From Aneurinibacillus sp. (GTDB taxonomy: Bacteria; Bacillota; UBA5301; DYFA01): a stretch of 64,000 nucleotides of DNA. Made by a program: the position numbers and the translations under genes. Location of the stretch: assembly GCA_020725425.1 (NCBI GenBank), contig DYFA01000061.1, positions 59,330-123,329 on the forward strand, written 5' to 3'. Shown one piece after another: positions 37,743 through 49,043 of the stretch. The notes below the pieces were generated by a model. That model made no database searches and was not told the DNA's origin. It saw nothing but the letters and a program-made list of their open reading frames with translations. The first letter of the stretch is position 1. The number at the start of each line of letters is the position of its first letter.

Positions 37743-37788
37743 GCTCACATCGTAGAGGTCCTTGGTTCGAATCCAAGTGCGACCACCA
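37743..37788 (+). repeat. attR core
   Basis: 46-bp duplicate of tRNA-Val 3' end. Confidence 0.9.
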
Positions 37789-37800
37789 TCCGCAATCCCA

Positions 37801-37824
37801 CCCGCCTGCACAGGCGGGCTTTTC
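37801..37824 (+). terminator. Probable original tRNA-Val terminator
   Basis: CCCGCCTG-CA-CAGGCGGG-CTTTTCT. Confidence 0.7.
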
Positions 37825-37949
37825 TCGTTTGCAGGAGATTCCCGGCCTTCGTCAAACTACGAATGGAATACCTGGTAAATGATATACCTGGTATCGGTTC
37901 GGTGCCCACGAATCGGGGCAGAACGTCCACGTGCGACGGAGGTATCGTC

Positions 37950-38276
37950 ATGGCTCTGGAGACGCTGCGCCTCCTGCGCGAGGCCGAGGATGCCGCCCTC
38001 CGTACTGTCGAGGAAGCGCGGCGGCAGGCGGCGGAGACAGTCCAGCAGGCACAAAGAGAAGCGACCCGACTGGTTCAGGAGGCTCGGGAGCGCGCCCAGG
38101 CCGAGGCCCGGCAGATGCTCCAGGCCGCCGAGGCCGAGCGCGTCAGGCGGCGGAACGAGGCCGCGGCCGAAGCCGAGCAGGAAGCAGCAGCCCTCCGCCG
38201 CCGGGCCGAGAACCGGTTGGCGGACGCAGCAGCACTGGTCGTAGAGAGGATTGTGCACCGCGATGGCCGTCGTTGA
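37950..38276 (+). CDS. A/V-type ATPase subunit H/G
   Basis: First gene of operon; Ala/Glu-rich coiled coil EEARRQAAETVQQAQREATRLVQEARE. Confidence 0.75.
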   Translation: MALETLRLLREAEDAALRTVEEARRQAAETVQQAQREATRLVQEARERAQAEARQMLQAAEAERVRRRNEAAAEAEQEAAALRRRAENRLADAAALVVERIVHRDGRR

Positions 38277-40290
38277 AATGCGCCGGGTGACCATCCTCGG
38301 TCACCAGTCGTTGCACGAGGCGGTTCTGCGGGAGCTCCAGACGCTGGGGACGGTCCAGGTGGACGACGTTCGCCAGGCGCTGCAGCCCGAGGAGCGGGAA
38401 GCGCTGTTTCCGGAGAACGGTACAGCCGGCTCTCCGGCGGAGGATGGCCAGGTCTCCCGGGACCGCCGGGCTGACGCCCACCTCGACACTCAGACGGCGC
38501 AGGTACAGCGCGCCCTTGACCTGCTCGACCGGTTCTTCCGGCCGAAGAAGGGCGTGATCGAGACCTTCGCCGGGATTCGCTTTCCCTTGTCGGAAAAGGA
38601 ATACCGTGAAAGAGCCCAGGCCACCCAGAGGATCGCCGAACTGGTGGCCCGGGCGAGGGACCTTGACGAGCGGCTGACCAGCCTGCAGGCCAGGGAAGCG
38701 GAGCTTAAGAGCCGCCTGGGGTTGCTCCGGCCGTGGAGCGACTTGGATGTGCCGCGCGAGGAGCTCCGCGACACCCGCCTGTTCCGCATCGTCACCGGGC
38801 AGGTGAGCGCCGGGGCGAGCGAGAGCCTCGGCGAGGAGCTGGCCGCGGCTTCACCGGCGGCCGGATACGAGGTGGTGGGCCAGAACCGGGAGGCCCTGCT
38901 GGTTGTTCTCTACTACCCCAAAGCGGACGAGGAGAGGGTTCTGTCGGTCGCCCGCAGTCACGACTGGACGGCGGTGACGCTGCCGGAGTTCGCGGGGACG
39001 GTGACCGACGAGATCGCGAGGGTGGAGAGCGCCCTCGACGAAATCGTCCCGGAGAGGCAGCGGCTCATCGCCGCAGTGGAGCAACTGCTCTCGGAACGGC
39101 TGACCCTCTATGCCCGCTACGAGCACCTGCGCAACGAACAGGTCAAGGAGGAGGCGAAGGAACGGCTCGGCTACACGGAGCGGCTCTTCCTATTGCGCGG
39201 CTGGACACGCCGGCGGGACGTGGCCCGGCTCCGCCAGGCCATGGAGCGCCTTTCCCCCGCGGTGGTGGTCGAGGACGAGGCTCCGGCGCCGGGTGAGGCC
39301 TACCCGGTCGACTTGGAGAATCCGCCGCTCGTCCGGCCGTTCGAAGTCGTGACGAGGGTGGCCGGGCTTCCTGCAGCCGGGGCACTCGATCCAAGCCCCT
39401 ACCTGGCGCCGTTCTTCTTCATCTTCTTCGGCTTGATGCTCGGAGACGCCGGATACGGCATTCTCCTCATGGTCGGCGGGTTGTGGCTGGTCAAGCGGGC
39501 CCGGGCCGTGGGGCTCGGCCGCCAGTTGATGTACCTCCTCTCCTTGTGCGGCGTTTCCACCTTCCTGGCCGGGATGCTGACCGGCTCCTGGTTCGGCAAC
39601 CTCTTCGGCATCCCGCCGCTCTGGTTCGACCCGCTGAAGAACCCGGTGAAGATGCTGGTGCTGTCGGTGGCCCTCGGGGTGGTGCAGATCTTCACGGCCC
39701 TGGGGATCAAGGCGTATGACAACATCCGCAAGGGGAACGCCTTGGACGCCCTGTACGACCAGGGATTCTGGCTTGTCTTCCTGAGCGGCCTCATCCTCAT
39801 GCTGGTCAGCGCGGCTGGCGGGGGGCTCGCCGCGCTGGCTCAACCCGCCAGGTACCTCGCCCTCGCCGGAGCCGTGGCCCTGGTCCTGACGCAGGGGAGG
39901 AGCAAGAGGAACATCCTGGCGCGCCTCGGTGCGGGGGTGCTCTCGCTCTACGGCGTGAGCGGTTACCTTTCAGACGTGTTATCCTATTCCCGATTGCTGG
40001 CGCTAGGGCTGTCCGGCACGGTGATCGCTATGGTTCTCAACTTCGGGGCCAACCTGATCAGGGGTGTGCCGGTGATCGGCTGGCTCCTCATGGCGGTCAT
40101 CCTCGTGGCGGGCCACCTCTTCGACCTGCTCATCAGCGCGGTTGGGGCGTACGTCCACGCCAGCCGGTTGCAGTACGTCGAGTTCTTCACCAAGTTCTTT
40201 GAAGCCGGGGGCAAACCGTTCAAACCGTTGACCGAAGGCCACCGCCACCTGCTCATCGAGCCGGAAGCGGCGCCTTCGGAAAGACAGTAG
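38263..40290 (+). CDS. A/V-type ATPase subunit I
   Basis: N-terminal coiled coil; FFFIFFGLMLGDAGYGILLM; C-terminal TM domain VLSYSRLLALGLSG. Confidence 0.93.
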   Translation: MAVVEMRRVTILGHQSLHEAVLRELQTLGTVQVDDVRQALQPEEREALFPENGTAGSPAEDGQVSRDRRADAHLDTQTAQVQRALDLLDRFFRPKKGVIETFAGIRFPLSEKEYRERAQATQRIAELVARARDLDERLTSLQAREAELKSRLGLLRPWSDLDVPREELRDTRLFRIVTGQVSAGASESLGEELAAASPAAGYEVVGQNREALLVVLYYPKADEERVLSVARSHDWTAVTLPEFAGTVTDEIARVESALDEIVPERQRLIAAVEQLLSERLTLYARYEHLRNEQVKEEAKERLGYTERLFLLRGWTRRRDVARLRQAMERLSPAVVVEDEAPAPGEAYPVDLENPPLVRPFEVVTRVAGLPAAGALDPSPYLAPFFFIFFGLMLGDAGYGILLMVGGLWLVKRARAVGLGRQLMYLLSLCGVSTFLAGMLTGSWFGNLFGIPPLWFDPLKNPVKMLVLSVALGVVQIFTALGIKAYDNIRKGNALDALYDQGFWLVFLSGLILMLVSAAGGGLAALAQPARYLALAGAVALVLTQGRSKRNILARLGAGVLSLYGVSGYLSDVLSYSRLLALGLSGTVIAMVLNFGANLIRGVPVIGWLLMAVILVAGHLFDLLISAVGAYVHASRLQYVEFFTKFFEAGGKPFKPLTEGHRHLLIEPEAAPSERQ

Positions 40291-40305
40291 AGGAGGTTTT
40301 GGTGA

Positions 40306-40788
<483 letters not shown>

Positions 40789-40789
40789 G

Positions 40790-41398
40790 GTGGGCGAGAT
40801 GTCCAACCTGGACAGGTTGCGAGAGACGCTGGCCGGAGAGGCGGCCGGCCAGGCGGCGGAGATCCGGGCCGAGGCGGAGCGCCGGGCGGCTGAGATTCGC
40901 GCCGAGGCCGGGGTGCAGGCGGAACGCCTGCGGGCCGAGGCGGTGAGGGCGGCGCAGCGGGAGATCGAGTTGCGCCAGCGGCAGTCGGCCGCCGAGGAGC
41001 GGCTCCTCCGGCGGCAGGCGCTCCTTGAGGCCAAAGCGGAACTGGTCGGGCGGGCGATGACGATTGCCCTCGAGAAGCTGGCGGACCTGCCCGAAGAGCA
41101 GTACCGCGCCCTCCTTTCCCGGCTGATCGAGGAGAATGCGCCGGACGGACAGGTGACGGTGGTGCTGAACCGCCGGGACCAGGCCCGCCTGGGAGAAGGT
41201 TTTGTCAAGCAGGTGGCCGGGAACCTGGCGGCCCGGGGGCGCCGGGTGGAACTGGTCCTGTCGCCTGCGGCGGAGGAGCTGGCCGGGGGAGTCAAGCTGG
41301 TCGGACGGGACTTCGAGGTCGACTGCTCACTCGAACGCCTGCTGGAGTTGGCGGCCGAGGCGGTCGAACCCGAGGTGGCCAAGGTGCTCTTTGGCTAG
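40790..41398 (+). CDS. A/V-type ATPase subunit E
   Basis: Operon position; coiled coil N-terminus, C-terminal VSPAAEELAGGVKLVGRDFEVDCSLERLL-type motif. Confidence 0.85.
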   Translation: MGEMSNLDRLRETLAGEAAGQAAEIRAEAERRAAEIRAEAGVQAERLRAEAVRAAQREIELRQRQSAAEERLLRRQALLEAKAELVGRAMTIALEKLADLPEEQYRALLSRLIEENAPDGQVTVVLNRRDQARLGEGFVKQVAGNLAARGRRVELVLSPAAEELAGGVKLVGRDFEVDCSLERLLELAAEAVEPEVAKVLFG

Positions 41399-41411
41399 CG
41401 GGAGGTGTGCC

Positions 41412-42557
41412 GTGACCCTGGCGGATATGCGCTTTGCTCACGCGGTGGCCCGGATCCGGGTGCTGGAGCAGCGGCTGCTGGACCGGGGGCGCCTGGAGCG
41501 GTTGCTGGAGGCGGCCGACGCCGGTGAAGTCCTTCACCTTCTGGCAGAGACGGAGTACGGGGCGGCAGCGGCGGCCGTCAAAGGGGGCCAGGACTACGAG
41601 CACGCCCTGGCCGCCGAGCTACAGCGCGTCTACGCCCTGGTCAAGTCGTTCTCGCCCGAACCCAGGCTCCTCGAGGCCTGGGCGGCCCGCCACACCTTCC
41701 ACAACCTGAAGGCGGTGTTGAAGGCGGCGCTGCGGGGCGAGGCGGCGGAGGAGGGGACCCTCTCCCCGCTGGGGGCGATGGACCGGGGGCGGCTGGAGGC
41801 GGTGGCCGCCGAGGCGGTGGGTGAAGGGGCCGCCCGGCCCGGCCAAGCGGCCGCCCCGGTGGCGGTTTCCCTGCCAACGGTTCCCGCCGGGCCGCCGCAG
41901 GTGCGGGTGGGAGGAACGGTCGGCGAACGGGTGGCCGGCCCGGAGGTCGAGGGGTACGTAACCCGGGCGGCGAAGACGGCGGTGGCGGCGTACCGGTCCT
42001 TCGGGGGTCCCGAGGAGATCGACCAGGCAGTGGACCGCGCCTATCAGGAGTACCTGCTCGCCCTGGCCCGCGTCCCGGGGGCGGAGTTCCTGCGGGGCTG
42101 GGTGGAGCGGTGGACCGACCTGGCCAACCTCCGCACGTTCCTCCGTTTCGCCCTGGCGGGACGCGACGCCGGCACCCTGCTCCGGGCGCTTCTGCCGGGT
42201 GGAGCAGTCCCGGTGGAGCGGCTGGTGGAGGCGTATGAGAGCGCCCCGGCTCCCCGGGCGAGACTTGAGGCCCTGCAGGTTCTGGCGGCGCGGACGCCGT
42301 ACGGCGGGCTGGTCAGCGAGGGTATATCCCGGTTTGAAGCTGAGGGGCTGCTTCACGGCTTCGAACGGCTGATGGACCTGTACCTCCTCGACTACCTGCG
42401 CCGGGCCAAGCGCGAGACCTTCGGCCTGGCCCCCGTGTGGGCGTACCTGATGGCGAAAGAGCAGGAGGTGCGTCTGTTGCGCCTGATCCTGGTGGGAAAG
42501 AGCGCCGGTCTGTCCCCGGAACGGCTGAGGGAGCGCATGTCCGATGTCTACGCCTAG
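41412..42557 (+). CDS. A/V-type ATPase subunit C
   Basis: Operon position; RIRVLEQRLLDRGRLERLLEAADAGEVLHLLAETEYG; TFHNLKAVLKAALRG. Confidence 0.88.
   Translation: MTLADMRFAHAVARIRVLEQRLLDRGRLERLLEAADAGEVLHLLAETEYGAAAAAVKGGQDYEHALAAELQRVYALVKSFSPEPRLLEAWAARHTFHNLKAVLKAALRGEAAEEGTLSPLGAMDRGRLEAVAAEAVGEGAARPGQAAAPVAVSLPTVPAGPPQVRVGGTVGERVAGPEVEGYVTRAAKTAVAAYRSFGGPEEIDQAVDRAYQEYLLALARVPGAEFLRGWVERWTDLANLRTFLRFALAGRDAGTLLRALLPGGAVPVERLVEAYESAPAPRARLEALQVLAARTPYGGLVSEGISRFEAEGLLHGFERLMDLYLLDYLRRAKRETFGLAPVWAYLMAKEQEVRLLRLILVGKSAGLSPERLRERMSDVYA
41827..41869 (+). repeat. In-frame stem-loop coding repeat, copy E
   Basis: GGGCCG-CC-CGGCCC-GGCCAAGCGGCCGCCCCGGTGG; encodes GAARPGQAAAPVA. Confidence 0.5.
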
Positions 42558-42873
42558 AATTGCGGTCCTGGGCGACCGGGCGTCGGTCCTGGGATTCAAG
42601 GTCCTGGGGTTCGACGCCGTGGTGGCGGAGGGTCCCGAGGCTGCCCGGGCGGCGCTGGCGCGCCTCGTGCAGCAGGGCTATGCCGTGATTTACGTTGTGG
42701 AAGCGACCGCCGCCGGGATGCTCGACGCCATCGCCGAGTACGCCGACCGGTCTCTGCCAGCCATCGTGCTAATCCCGGGGAGCCGGGGCAGCCTCGGCCT
42801 CGGTCTCGCCAAGATGAAGCGGGCCGTGGAAAAGGCGGTCGGAGCGGACATTCTGTTCGGGAAAGAGGGATGA
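42544..42873 (+). CDS. A/V-type ATPase subunit F
   Basis: [36 protein letters not shown]...[10 protein letters not shown]. Confidence 0.88.
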   Translation: MSTPRIAVLGDRASVLGFKVLGFDAVVAEGPEAARAALARLVQQGYAVIYVVEATAAGMLDAIAEYADRSLPAIVLIPGSRGSLGLGLAKMKRAVEKAVGADILFGKEG

Positions 42874-44645
42874 GCGTGGGCGGAAGGATCGTCAAGGTCT
42901 CGGGCCCGCTGGTGGTGGCCGAGGGGCTCCCTGAAGCCCGGATGTACGACGTGGTCCGGGTCAGCGAGGCCGGGTTGATCGGCGAGATCATCGAGGTGCG
43001 CGGGGACCGGGTCAGCATCCAGGTGTATGAAGAGACCGCCGGCCTGGGACCCGGAGAGCCCGTGGTCACCACGGGCGAGCCGCTCTCGGTGGAGCTGGCT
43101 CCGGGCCTCGTCGAGTCGATCTTTGACGGGATCCAGCGCCCGCTGAACGTGATCCGGGAACGGCACGGCGACCGTATCCAGCGGGGGGTGGACGCCACGC
43201 CTCTCGACCGGACGCGGCGCTGGCTGTTCGCGCCCCGGGTCAAGGCCGGCGACCAGGTGGTTCCGGGGGACATCCTCGGAACCGTGCAGGAGACGAAGAT
43301 CGTCGAGCACCGCATCCTGGTGCCGCCGGGAGTCTCGGGCAGGGTGGTCGAGGCTGCGGCCGGCGAGTTCACCATCACCGACCCGGTCGCCGTGGTGGAG
43401 CGGGCTGACGGCTCCCGGGTCGAGGTGGCGATGCTCCAGCGGTGGCCGGTGCGGAAAGGCCGCCCGGTGGCGGAGAAGCTGGCTCCGACCGAGCCGTTGC
43501 TCACCGGGCAGCGGATCATCGACACCTTCTTCCCGGTGGCCAAGGGCGGCACGGCCTGCGTCCCCGGCCCCTTCGGCTCGGGCAAGACGGTCGTCCAGCA
43601 CCAGCTGGCCAAGTGGCCCGACGCCGACCTCATCGTCTACGTGGGCTGCGGCGAGCGGGGCAACGAGATGACCGACGTCCTGATGGAGTTCCCCGAACTC
43701 CGGGACCCCAAGTCGGGCGAGCCGCTGATGAAACGGACGGTCCTTATCGCCAACACTTCCGACATGCCGGTGGCGGCCCGGGAGGCCTCCATCTACACGG
43801 GCATCACGATCGCCGAGTACTTCCGGGACATGGGGTACTCGGTGGCGCTGATGGCCGACTCCACCTCCCGCTGGGCGGAGGCGCTGCGGGAGATGTCCGG
43901 AAGGCTGGAGGAGATGCCAGGCGAGGAGGGGTACCCGGCCTACCTCGGGTCGCGCCTCGCCGAGTTCTACGAGCGGGCCGGGAAGGCGAAGGTCCTGGGG
44001 AGCGACGGACGCCTCGGGGCACTCACCGTCGTGGGCGCGGTCTCGCCGCCCGGCGGCGACCTCTCGGAGCCGGTCACCCAGAACACGCTGCGGGTGGTGA
44101 AGGTCTTCTGGGGCCTCGACGCCAACCTGGCGTACCGGCGCCACTTCCCCGCCATCAACTGGCTCATCAGCTACTCGCTCTACGTGGACCAGGTCGACGC
44201 CTTCCTTCGGGAGCAGTACGGCGAGGAGGCGGTCGGGTTGCGGCAGGAGGCCATGGCGCTCCTGCAGGAGGAGGCATCGCTGGAAGAGATTGTGCGTCTG
44301 GTCGGAGTCGACGCCCTCTCGGCGGCGGACCGGCTGACTCTGGAGGCGGCGCGGAGCGTCCGGGAAGACTTCCTCCACCAGAACGCCTTCCACGAGGTCG
44401 ACACCTACACGTCGCTCGAAAAGCAGATCCGGCTGCTCGGCGCGGTGCTGGCCTGGTACCGGGAGGCCAAGGAGGCCCTGGCGGCTGGAGCCGCTCTGGA
44501 GAAGCTGTTGAAGCTGCCGGTCCGGGAGGCTATCGCCCGGGCCAGGTACCTGCCGGAGCACGACGCTGAGGCCTTCGCCCGGTTGCGGGCGGAGATCGCC
44601 TCCCAGGTGGCAGCGGTCAGGGAGGAGGGCGAGGTGGTTGCTTAA
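42870..44645 (+). CDS. A/V-type ATPase catalytic subunit A
   Basis: [33 protein letters not shown]. Confidence 0.96.
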   Translation: MSVGGRIVKVSGPLVVAEGLPEARMYDVVRVSEAGLIGEIIEVRGDRVSIQVYEETAGLGPGEPVVTTGEPLSVELAPGLVESIFDGIQRPLNVIRERHGDRIQRGVDATPLDRTRRWLFAPRVKAGDQVVPGDILGTVQETKIVEHRILVPPGVSGRVVEAAAGEFTITDPVAVVERADGSRVEVAMLQRWPVRKGRPVAEKLAPTEPLLTGQRIIDTFFPVAKGGTACVPGPFGSGKTVVQHQLAKWPDADLIVYVGCGERGNEMTDVLMEFPELRDPKSGEPLMKRTVLIANTSDMPVAAREASIYTGITIAEYFRDMGYSVALMADSTSRWAEALREMSGRLEEMPGEEGYPAYLGSRLAEFYERAGKAKVLGSDGRLGALTVVGAVSPPGGDLSEPVTQNTLRVVKVFWGLDANLAYRRHFPAINWLISYSLYVDQVDAFLREQYGEEAVGLRQEAMALLQEEASLEEIVRLVGVDALSAADRLTLEAARSVREDFLHQNAFHEVDTYTSLEKQIRLLGAVLAWYREAKEALAAGAALEKLLKLPVREAIARARYLPEHDAEAFARLRAEIASQVAAVREEGEVVA

Positions 44646-46032
44646 GGAGTACCGGACGGTCCGGGAAGTCGCCGGACCCTTGATGCTGGTCGAAGGGGTC
44701 GAGGGGGCCAAGTACGGGGAACTCGTCGAGATTGAAGCCCGGGAGGGCGACCAGCGGCGCGGGCGGGTGCTGGAAGTCAGTGGTGACCACGCCCTGGTGC
44801 AGCTCTTCGAGGGGTCGGCCGGGATCAACCTGGGCCAGGCCAAGGTGCGGTTTCTGGGTCGCGGGATCGAGCTGGCGGTGGCCCCCGACATCCTCGGCGG
44901 CGTGTACGACGGGCTGGGGCGGCCGCGGGGCAACACGCCGCGCCTTGTGGCGGAGCGGCGGATGGACATCAACGGCCTGCCGATCAACCCCTGGGCCCGG
45001 GACTACCCGAACGAGTTCATCCAGACCGGGATCTCGACCATCGACGGCTTGAACACCCTGGTGCGCGGGCAGAAGCTCCCGGTCTTCTCCGGCGCCGGCC
45101 TGCCCCATGCCCAGATCGCGGCGCAGATCGCCCGCCAGGCGAAGGTCCTCGGGGCGGAGGAAAAATTCGCCGTGGTCTTCGGGGCGATGGGGATCACCTT
45201 CGAGGAAGCCAACTTCTTCATGGAGGACTTCCGGGCGACGGGGGCGCTGGAGCGTTCAGTGCTCTTCATCAACCTGGCCAACGACCCGGCGATCGAGCGG
45301 ATCGCTACCCCCCGGATGGCCCTGACCTGCGCCGAGTACCTGGCTTACGACCTCGACATGCACGTTCTGGTCATCCTGAGCGACATGACGAACTACTGCG
45401 AGGCGCTCCGGGAGGTCTCGGCGGCCCGCAGAGAGGTCCCCGGCCGGCGGGGCTACCCCGGCTACCTCTACACCGACCTGGCCACCATCTACGAGCGAGC
45501 CGGCCGGATCAAGGAGCGGAAGGGGTCGATCACCCTGATCCCCATCCTCACCATGCCGGAAGACGACCTGACCCACCCGATCCCCGACCTGACCGGATAC
45601 ATCACCGAAGGGCAGATCATCCTCAGCCGGGAGCTGCACCGCAAGGGCATCTATCCGCCGGTCAACGTCCTGCCCTCCCTCTCCCGACTGAAAGACAAAG
45701 GGATCGGCCCGGGCAAGACCCGGGAGGACCACGCCGACACCATGAATCAGCTCTACGCCGCCTACGCCCGGGGCAAGGAGGCCAAGGAGCTGGCGGTCAT
45801 CCTCGGCGAGGCGGCCCTGAGCGAGACCGACAAGCTCTTCGCCAAGTTCGCCGACGCCTTCGAGGACCGGTACGTCCGGCAGGGGCCGCGGGAGGACCGC
45901 TCGATCGACCAGACCCTGGACCTGGGCTGGGAACTCCTGGCGATGCTCCCGCGGGCCGAACTGAAGCGCATCCGGGACGAGTTCCTGGCCAAGTACCTGC
46001 CAACCCCGGCGGACTCGACAGCCGCCCAGTAA
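44638..46032 (+). CDS. A/V-type ATPase subunit B
   Basis: [41 protein letters not shown]. Confidence 0.96.
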   Translation: MLKEYRTVREVAGPLMLVEGVEGAKYGELVEIEAREGDQRRGRVLEVSGDHALVQLFEGSAGINLGQAKVRFLGRGIELAVAPDILGGVYDGLGRPRGNTPRLVAERRMDINGLPINPWARDYPNEFIQTGISTIDGLNTLVRGQKLPVFSGAGLPHAQIAAQIARQAKVLGAEEKFAVVFGAMGITFEEANFFMEDFRATGALERSVLFINLANDPAIERIATPRMALTCAEYLAYDLDMHVLVILSDMTNYCEALREVSAARREVPGRRGYPGYLYTDLATIYERAGRIKERKGSITLIPILTMPEDDLTHPIPDLTGYITEGQIILSRELHRKGIYPPVNVLPSLSRLKDKGIGPGKTREDHADTMNQLYAAYARGKEAKELAVILGEAALSETDKLFAKFADAFEDRYVRQGPREDRSIDQTLDLGWELLAMLPRAELKRIRDEFLAKYLPTPADSTAAQ

Positions 46033-46054
46033 CGCGACGCAAGGAGAGTCTCGC

Positions 46055-46696
46055 ATGGAACTGCGGGTCAATCCCAACCGCATGCAGCTTCTACGGCTCC
46101 GGGTGCGCCTCAAGACGGCGCGCCGGGGCCACAAGATGCTGAAGGACAAGCGGGACGAGTTGATGCGGCGCTTTCTCGATCTGGTGCGGCAGAACAAGGA
46201 GTTGCGCCAGGTGGTGGAGGAGCGGCTGGGCCGGGCGGCCGGCCAGCTTCTGATGGCGACAGCCAGCGCCTCGCCCGCGGTCATCGAGGAGGCGCTGGCC
46301 TTCCCGAAACAAAAGCTCGACCTGAGGGTGAAGAAAGACAACATCATGGGCGTGCGCGTGGCCCGGTTCGACTTCTCGTGGGGTGGCGCCGGGGGGGAGG
46401 CCGACCTTTACCCTTACGGCCCGGCCCACACCCCGGCGGATCTGGACGCGGCCATCAAGACCCTGAGCGAGACCCTCCCTGACCTCTTGCGGCTGGCGGA
46501 GATCGAGAAGGCGGCGGAGCTTCTCGCCGTCGAGGTGGAGAAGACCCGCCGCCGGGTGAACGCCCTGGAATACGTCCTGATCCCGAAACTCGAGGAGACG
46601 ATCAAGTACATCACGATGAAGCTGGACGAGGCCGAACGGGGGAACCTGACCCGCCTGATGAAGATCAAGCAGATGGTGCATGAGGCTGAGGCGTAG
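46055..46696 (+). CDS. A/V-type ATPase subunit D
   Basis: VNPNRMQLLRLRVRLKTARRGHKMLKDKRDELMRRF; C-terminal VNALEYVLIPKLEETIKYI. Confidence 0.95.
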   Translation: MELRVNPNRMQLLRLRVRLKTARRGHKMLKDKRDELMRRFLDLVRQNKELRQVVEERLGRAAGQLLMATASASPAVIEEALAFPKQKLDLRVKKDNIMGVRVARFDFSWGGAGGEADLYPYGPAHTPADLDAAIKTLSETLPDLLRLAEIEKAAELLAVEVEKTRRRVNALEYVLIPKLEETIKYITMKLDEAERGNLTRLMKIKQMVHEAEA

Positions 46697-46709
46697 GGAA
46701 AGCCGAGGC

Positions 46710-47480
46710 TTACAGCCCGAGTTGCCGGGCGTTGTACTGGAGGACGTCGATCAGGGTCCTGGTCCCGTCCTTCCCGGGGAAGTTGATCAGCAGGGCGTGA
46801 GGGATTCCGGCCTCCACCGCGATGCTGGCGCCCTGGGAGTTGTGCCAGTTGTCGACCACCAGCTCGGGGCGCCTCTGCAGCAGCTCCGCCAGCTTGGCCG
46901 GAGTCAACTCCTCTCCCCCGCCGAAGGTCCCGACCACTCTCAGGCCCAACCACTCGGCGTACCGCACCAGGAACTTGTGGACCACGGCCCTCCGGCCGGC
47001 CAGGCCCTTGGCCTTCGCCTGAGCGAGGATGTCAGCCGCCGCTGCATCCAGGGCCTTCTCCCACTGCTCTTCTCGGGCCTCGGTTCCGAGCACCGCCGCT
47101 ACCTTTCTCGCTTGCTCCTTCAGGGTCTCGGGCACGTTGTCGGTGACGACCTGGATCAGCCTGGAGTCCGGGATGGCCGCCGCCTTCTGCAGCTTTCGCA
47201 CGAAGGGTTCGTAGCCTGCCCAGAAGAGGTAATCCGCCTCCAGAGCCTGCTTGATGTCGCCCGGCTGGAAGTCGTACTCGGGCGGGTGCCTCAGGTCGAC
47301 CGGCGCCAGCACGGCCACCCTCGGAGCGCCGGCCGCCTCGACAATCGCGGCTACCCAGGACGTGGAGGCGACGACGGTGGGAACCCCGGCCCCCAGAGCG
47401 CCGGAGGCCGCACCGGCCAGCAAACAGAGAGCCATTGCCGTCAAGAAGACGGCCACCAGAGGCTGGAAGATCCTTTTCAT
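46710..47480 (-). CDS. Metal (Zn/Mn-type) ABC transporter substrate-binding protein
   Basis: ZnuA/TroA-like fold signature; signal peptide; operon with permease and ATPase. Confidence 0.82.
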   Translation of the reverse strand: MKRIFQPLVAVFLTAMALCLLAGAASGALGAGVPTVVASTSWVAAIVEAAGAPRVAVLAPVDLRHPPEYDFQPGDIKQALEADYLFWAGYEPFVRKLQKAAAIPDSRLIQVVTDNVPETLKEQARKVAAVLGTEAREEQWEKALDAAAADILAQAKAKGLAGRRAVVHKFLVRYAEWLGLRVVGTFGGGEELTPAKLAELLQRRPELVVDNWHNSQGASIAVEAGIPHALLINFPGKDGTRTLIDVLQYNARQLGL

Positions 47481-47520
47481 TCCACTCCACCTGCTTTCTA
47501 TTGTCTTCTATCCTCCTCTT

Positions 47521-48363
47521 CTAGGCGCTGGTCCGCGCCGCAGAAGATGACCGAAGCCTCCAGATGGACCGCACCCCCTGGCTGGCGGCTAAGACGAGCA
47601 CCCCCGCCATGGCCACGCTGGCGCTGATCGGGAGGTCCCACTGGAGCGAGGCCACGATCCCCAGCGTGCTCGAGATCAGTCCGAAGAAAGAGGACAGGAC
47701 CAGGGCGTGTTTGAGGTTCCTCGCCAGAGGCAGCGCGGCCATGGCGGGCAGCATGAGCAGGGCGTCCACCATGAGCGCCCCGACCAGCTTCAGGCAGGCT
47801 CCGATGGCCAGCCCGAGCAGGGCCAGCACCGCGTAACGGAAGGCAGACGCCCGGACTCCCAGGGCCGCCGCCAGTTCCTGGTCGAAAAGCATCAGGTTCA
47901 GTTCCCAGTACCACAACCCCAGCACCGCCAGGACTCCCGCTCCGAACAGCGAGAGCACCGCCAGGTCCCGCGGCGTGAGCGTCAGAATGCTCCCGGTGAA
48001 GATGGAGAAGGCCTCCATCGCCGGAACGTCGGCCTTATACAGGAGCAGGAAGGCGGCGGCCAGACTCCCGGTCATGAAGAGGGAGCTGGTCTGTCCCACG
48101 TCCAGCTTCACCCAGTCCGCAACCGGCCCGAAGAGGAGGGAGCCGCCGGCGATGAACGTCATCCCGGCCAGGAAGGGGTCGACCCCGCCCGCCAGGCCCG
48201 CCGCCGCTCCCAAAAGCCCCAGGTGCATGAGGGTGAAACGGAGACCGGCCAGGTTCAGCGCCAGCGCCGCCACCCCCACGGGCGACAGGGCGAGGGAGGC
48301 CACGATCAGGCCGGTGGCGGCTCTCAGCATGAAGGGCAGGAGCAGGAGTGAGAGGCCTGTCAT
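47521..48363 (-). CDS. Metal ABC transporter permease (ABC-3 family)
   Basis: FDQELAAALGVRASAFRYAVLALLGLAIGACLKLVGALMVDALLMLPAMAA. Confidence 0.87.
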   Translation of the reverse strand: MTGLSLLLLPFMLRAATGLIVASLALSPVGVAALALNLAGLRFTLMHLGLLGAAAGLAGGVDPFLAGMTFIAGGSLLFGPVADWVKLDVGQTSSLFMTGSLAAAFLLLYKADVPAMEAFSIFTGSILTLTPRDLAVLSLFGAGVLAVLGLWYWELNLMLFDQELAAALGVRASAFRYAVLALLGLAIGACLKLVGALMVDALLMLPAMAALPLARNLKHALVLSSFFGLISSTLGIVASLQWDLPISASVAMAGVLVLAASQGVRSIWRLRSSSAARTSA

Positions 48364-49043
48364 GGCTCGGTGACGATGCGGCCGGCCTTGAGGGTCACTA
48401 TCCGGCTGCAGCTTTCCGCCAGCAGTTGATGGTCGTGACTGATCACTAGGAAGGTTATGCCCCTGACCCGATTGAGCGCCCCCGCCAGGGCCAGGAACGC
48501 CGCCTGCGATTCTCGGTCCAGAAAGGTTGTCGGTTCGTCCATCAGCACGAGCCTCGGCTCTCTCACCACGGCCCGGCCGAGAGCCACCCTCTGCCGGAGT
48601 CCGCCGGAAAGGTCGCGGAGGTCGGTGTTCCGGTAGGCGGTGAGGCCCAGCCGCTCCAGCACCTCTTCCACCGCCTGTCGGTCGGCGAGGGACGGCCGCC
48701 GCCACCCCGCGAACCCCTTGCCCCATCTCCCCACCAGCACGGAGTCGAAGACCGACATCGGGAGGCGGCCGGAACCGCTCCCCTGCGGAACGTAGCCAAC
48801 CTGGCGTCGGGCCGCGCGGAGGGACGCCGGGCGACTGCTTGACCCCCCCAACACCTCGACCAGGCCCCGGGCCGGCTTCAGGAAGCCGAGGATCAGGCGG
48901 AGGAGCGTGGTCTTGCCCGCTCCGTTGGGGCCGGCCACGCCAAGGAACTCCCCCTCGGCGACCTCCAGGTTGGCGCCGTCGAACACGGGCCTGCCGGGGT
49001 AGCCGGCCGCCACCTCGACGAGCCGGACGCACGGCTTACCCAT
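48360..49043 (-). CDS. Metal ABC transporter ATP-binding protein
   Basis: GPNGAGKTTLLRLILGFLKP, LSGGLRQRVALGRAVVREPRLVLMDEPTTFLD. Confidence 0.93.
   Translation of the reverse strand: MGKPCVRLVEVAAGYPGRPVFDGANLEVAEGEFLGVAGPNGAGKTTLLRLILGFLKPARGLVEVLGGSSSRPASLRAARRQVGYVPQGSGSGRLPMSVFDSVLVGRWGKGFAGWRRPSLADRQAVEEVLERLGLTAYRNTDLRDLSGGLRQRVALGRAVVREPRLVLMDEPTTFLDRESQAAFLALAGALNRVRGITFLVISHDHQLLAESCSRIVTLKAGRIVTEP

Larger units (their letters stand above)
30266..37788. mobile_element. Integrative element at tRNA-Val, phage-satellite/PICI-like or reduced prophage
   Basis: 46-bp direct repeat at both ends, tyrosine integrase adjacent to tRNA, excisionase-like HTH, RepA-like ATPase, P27 terS. Confidence 0.88.
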
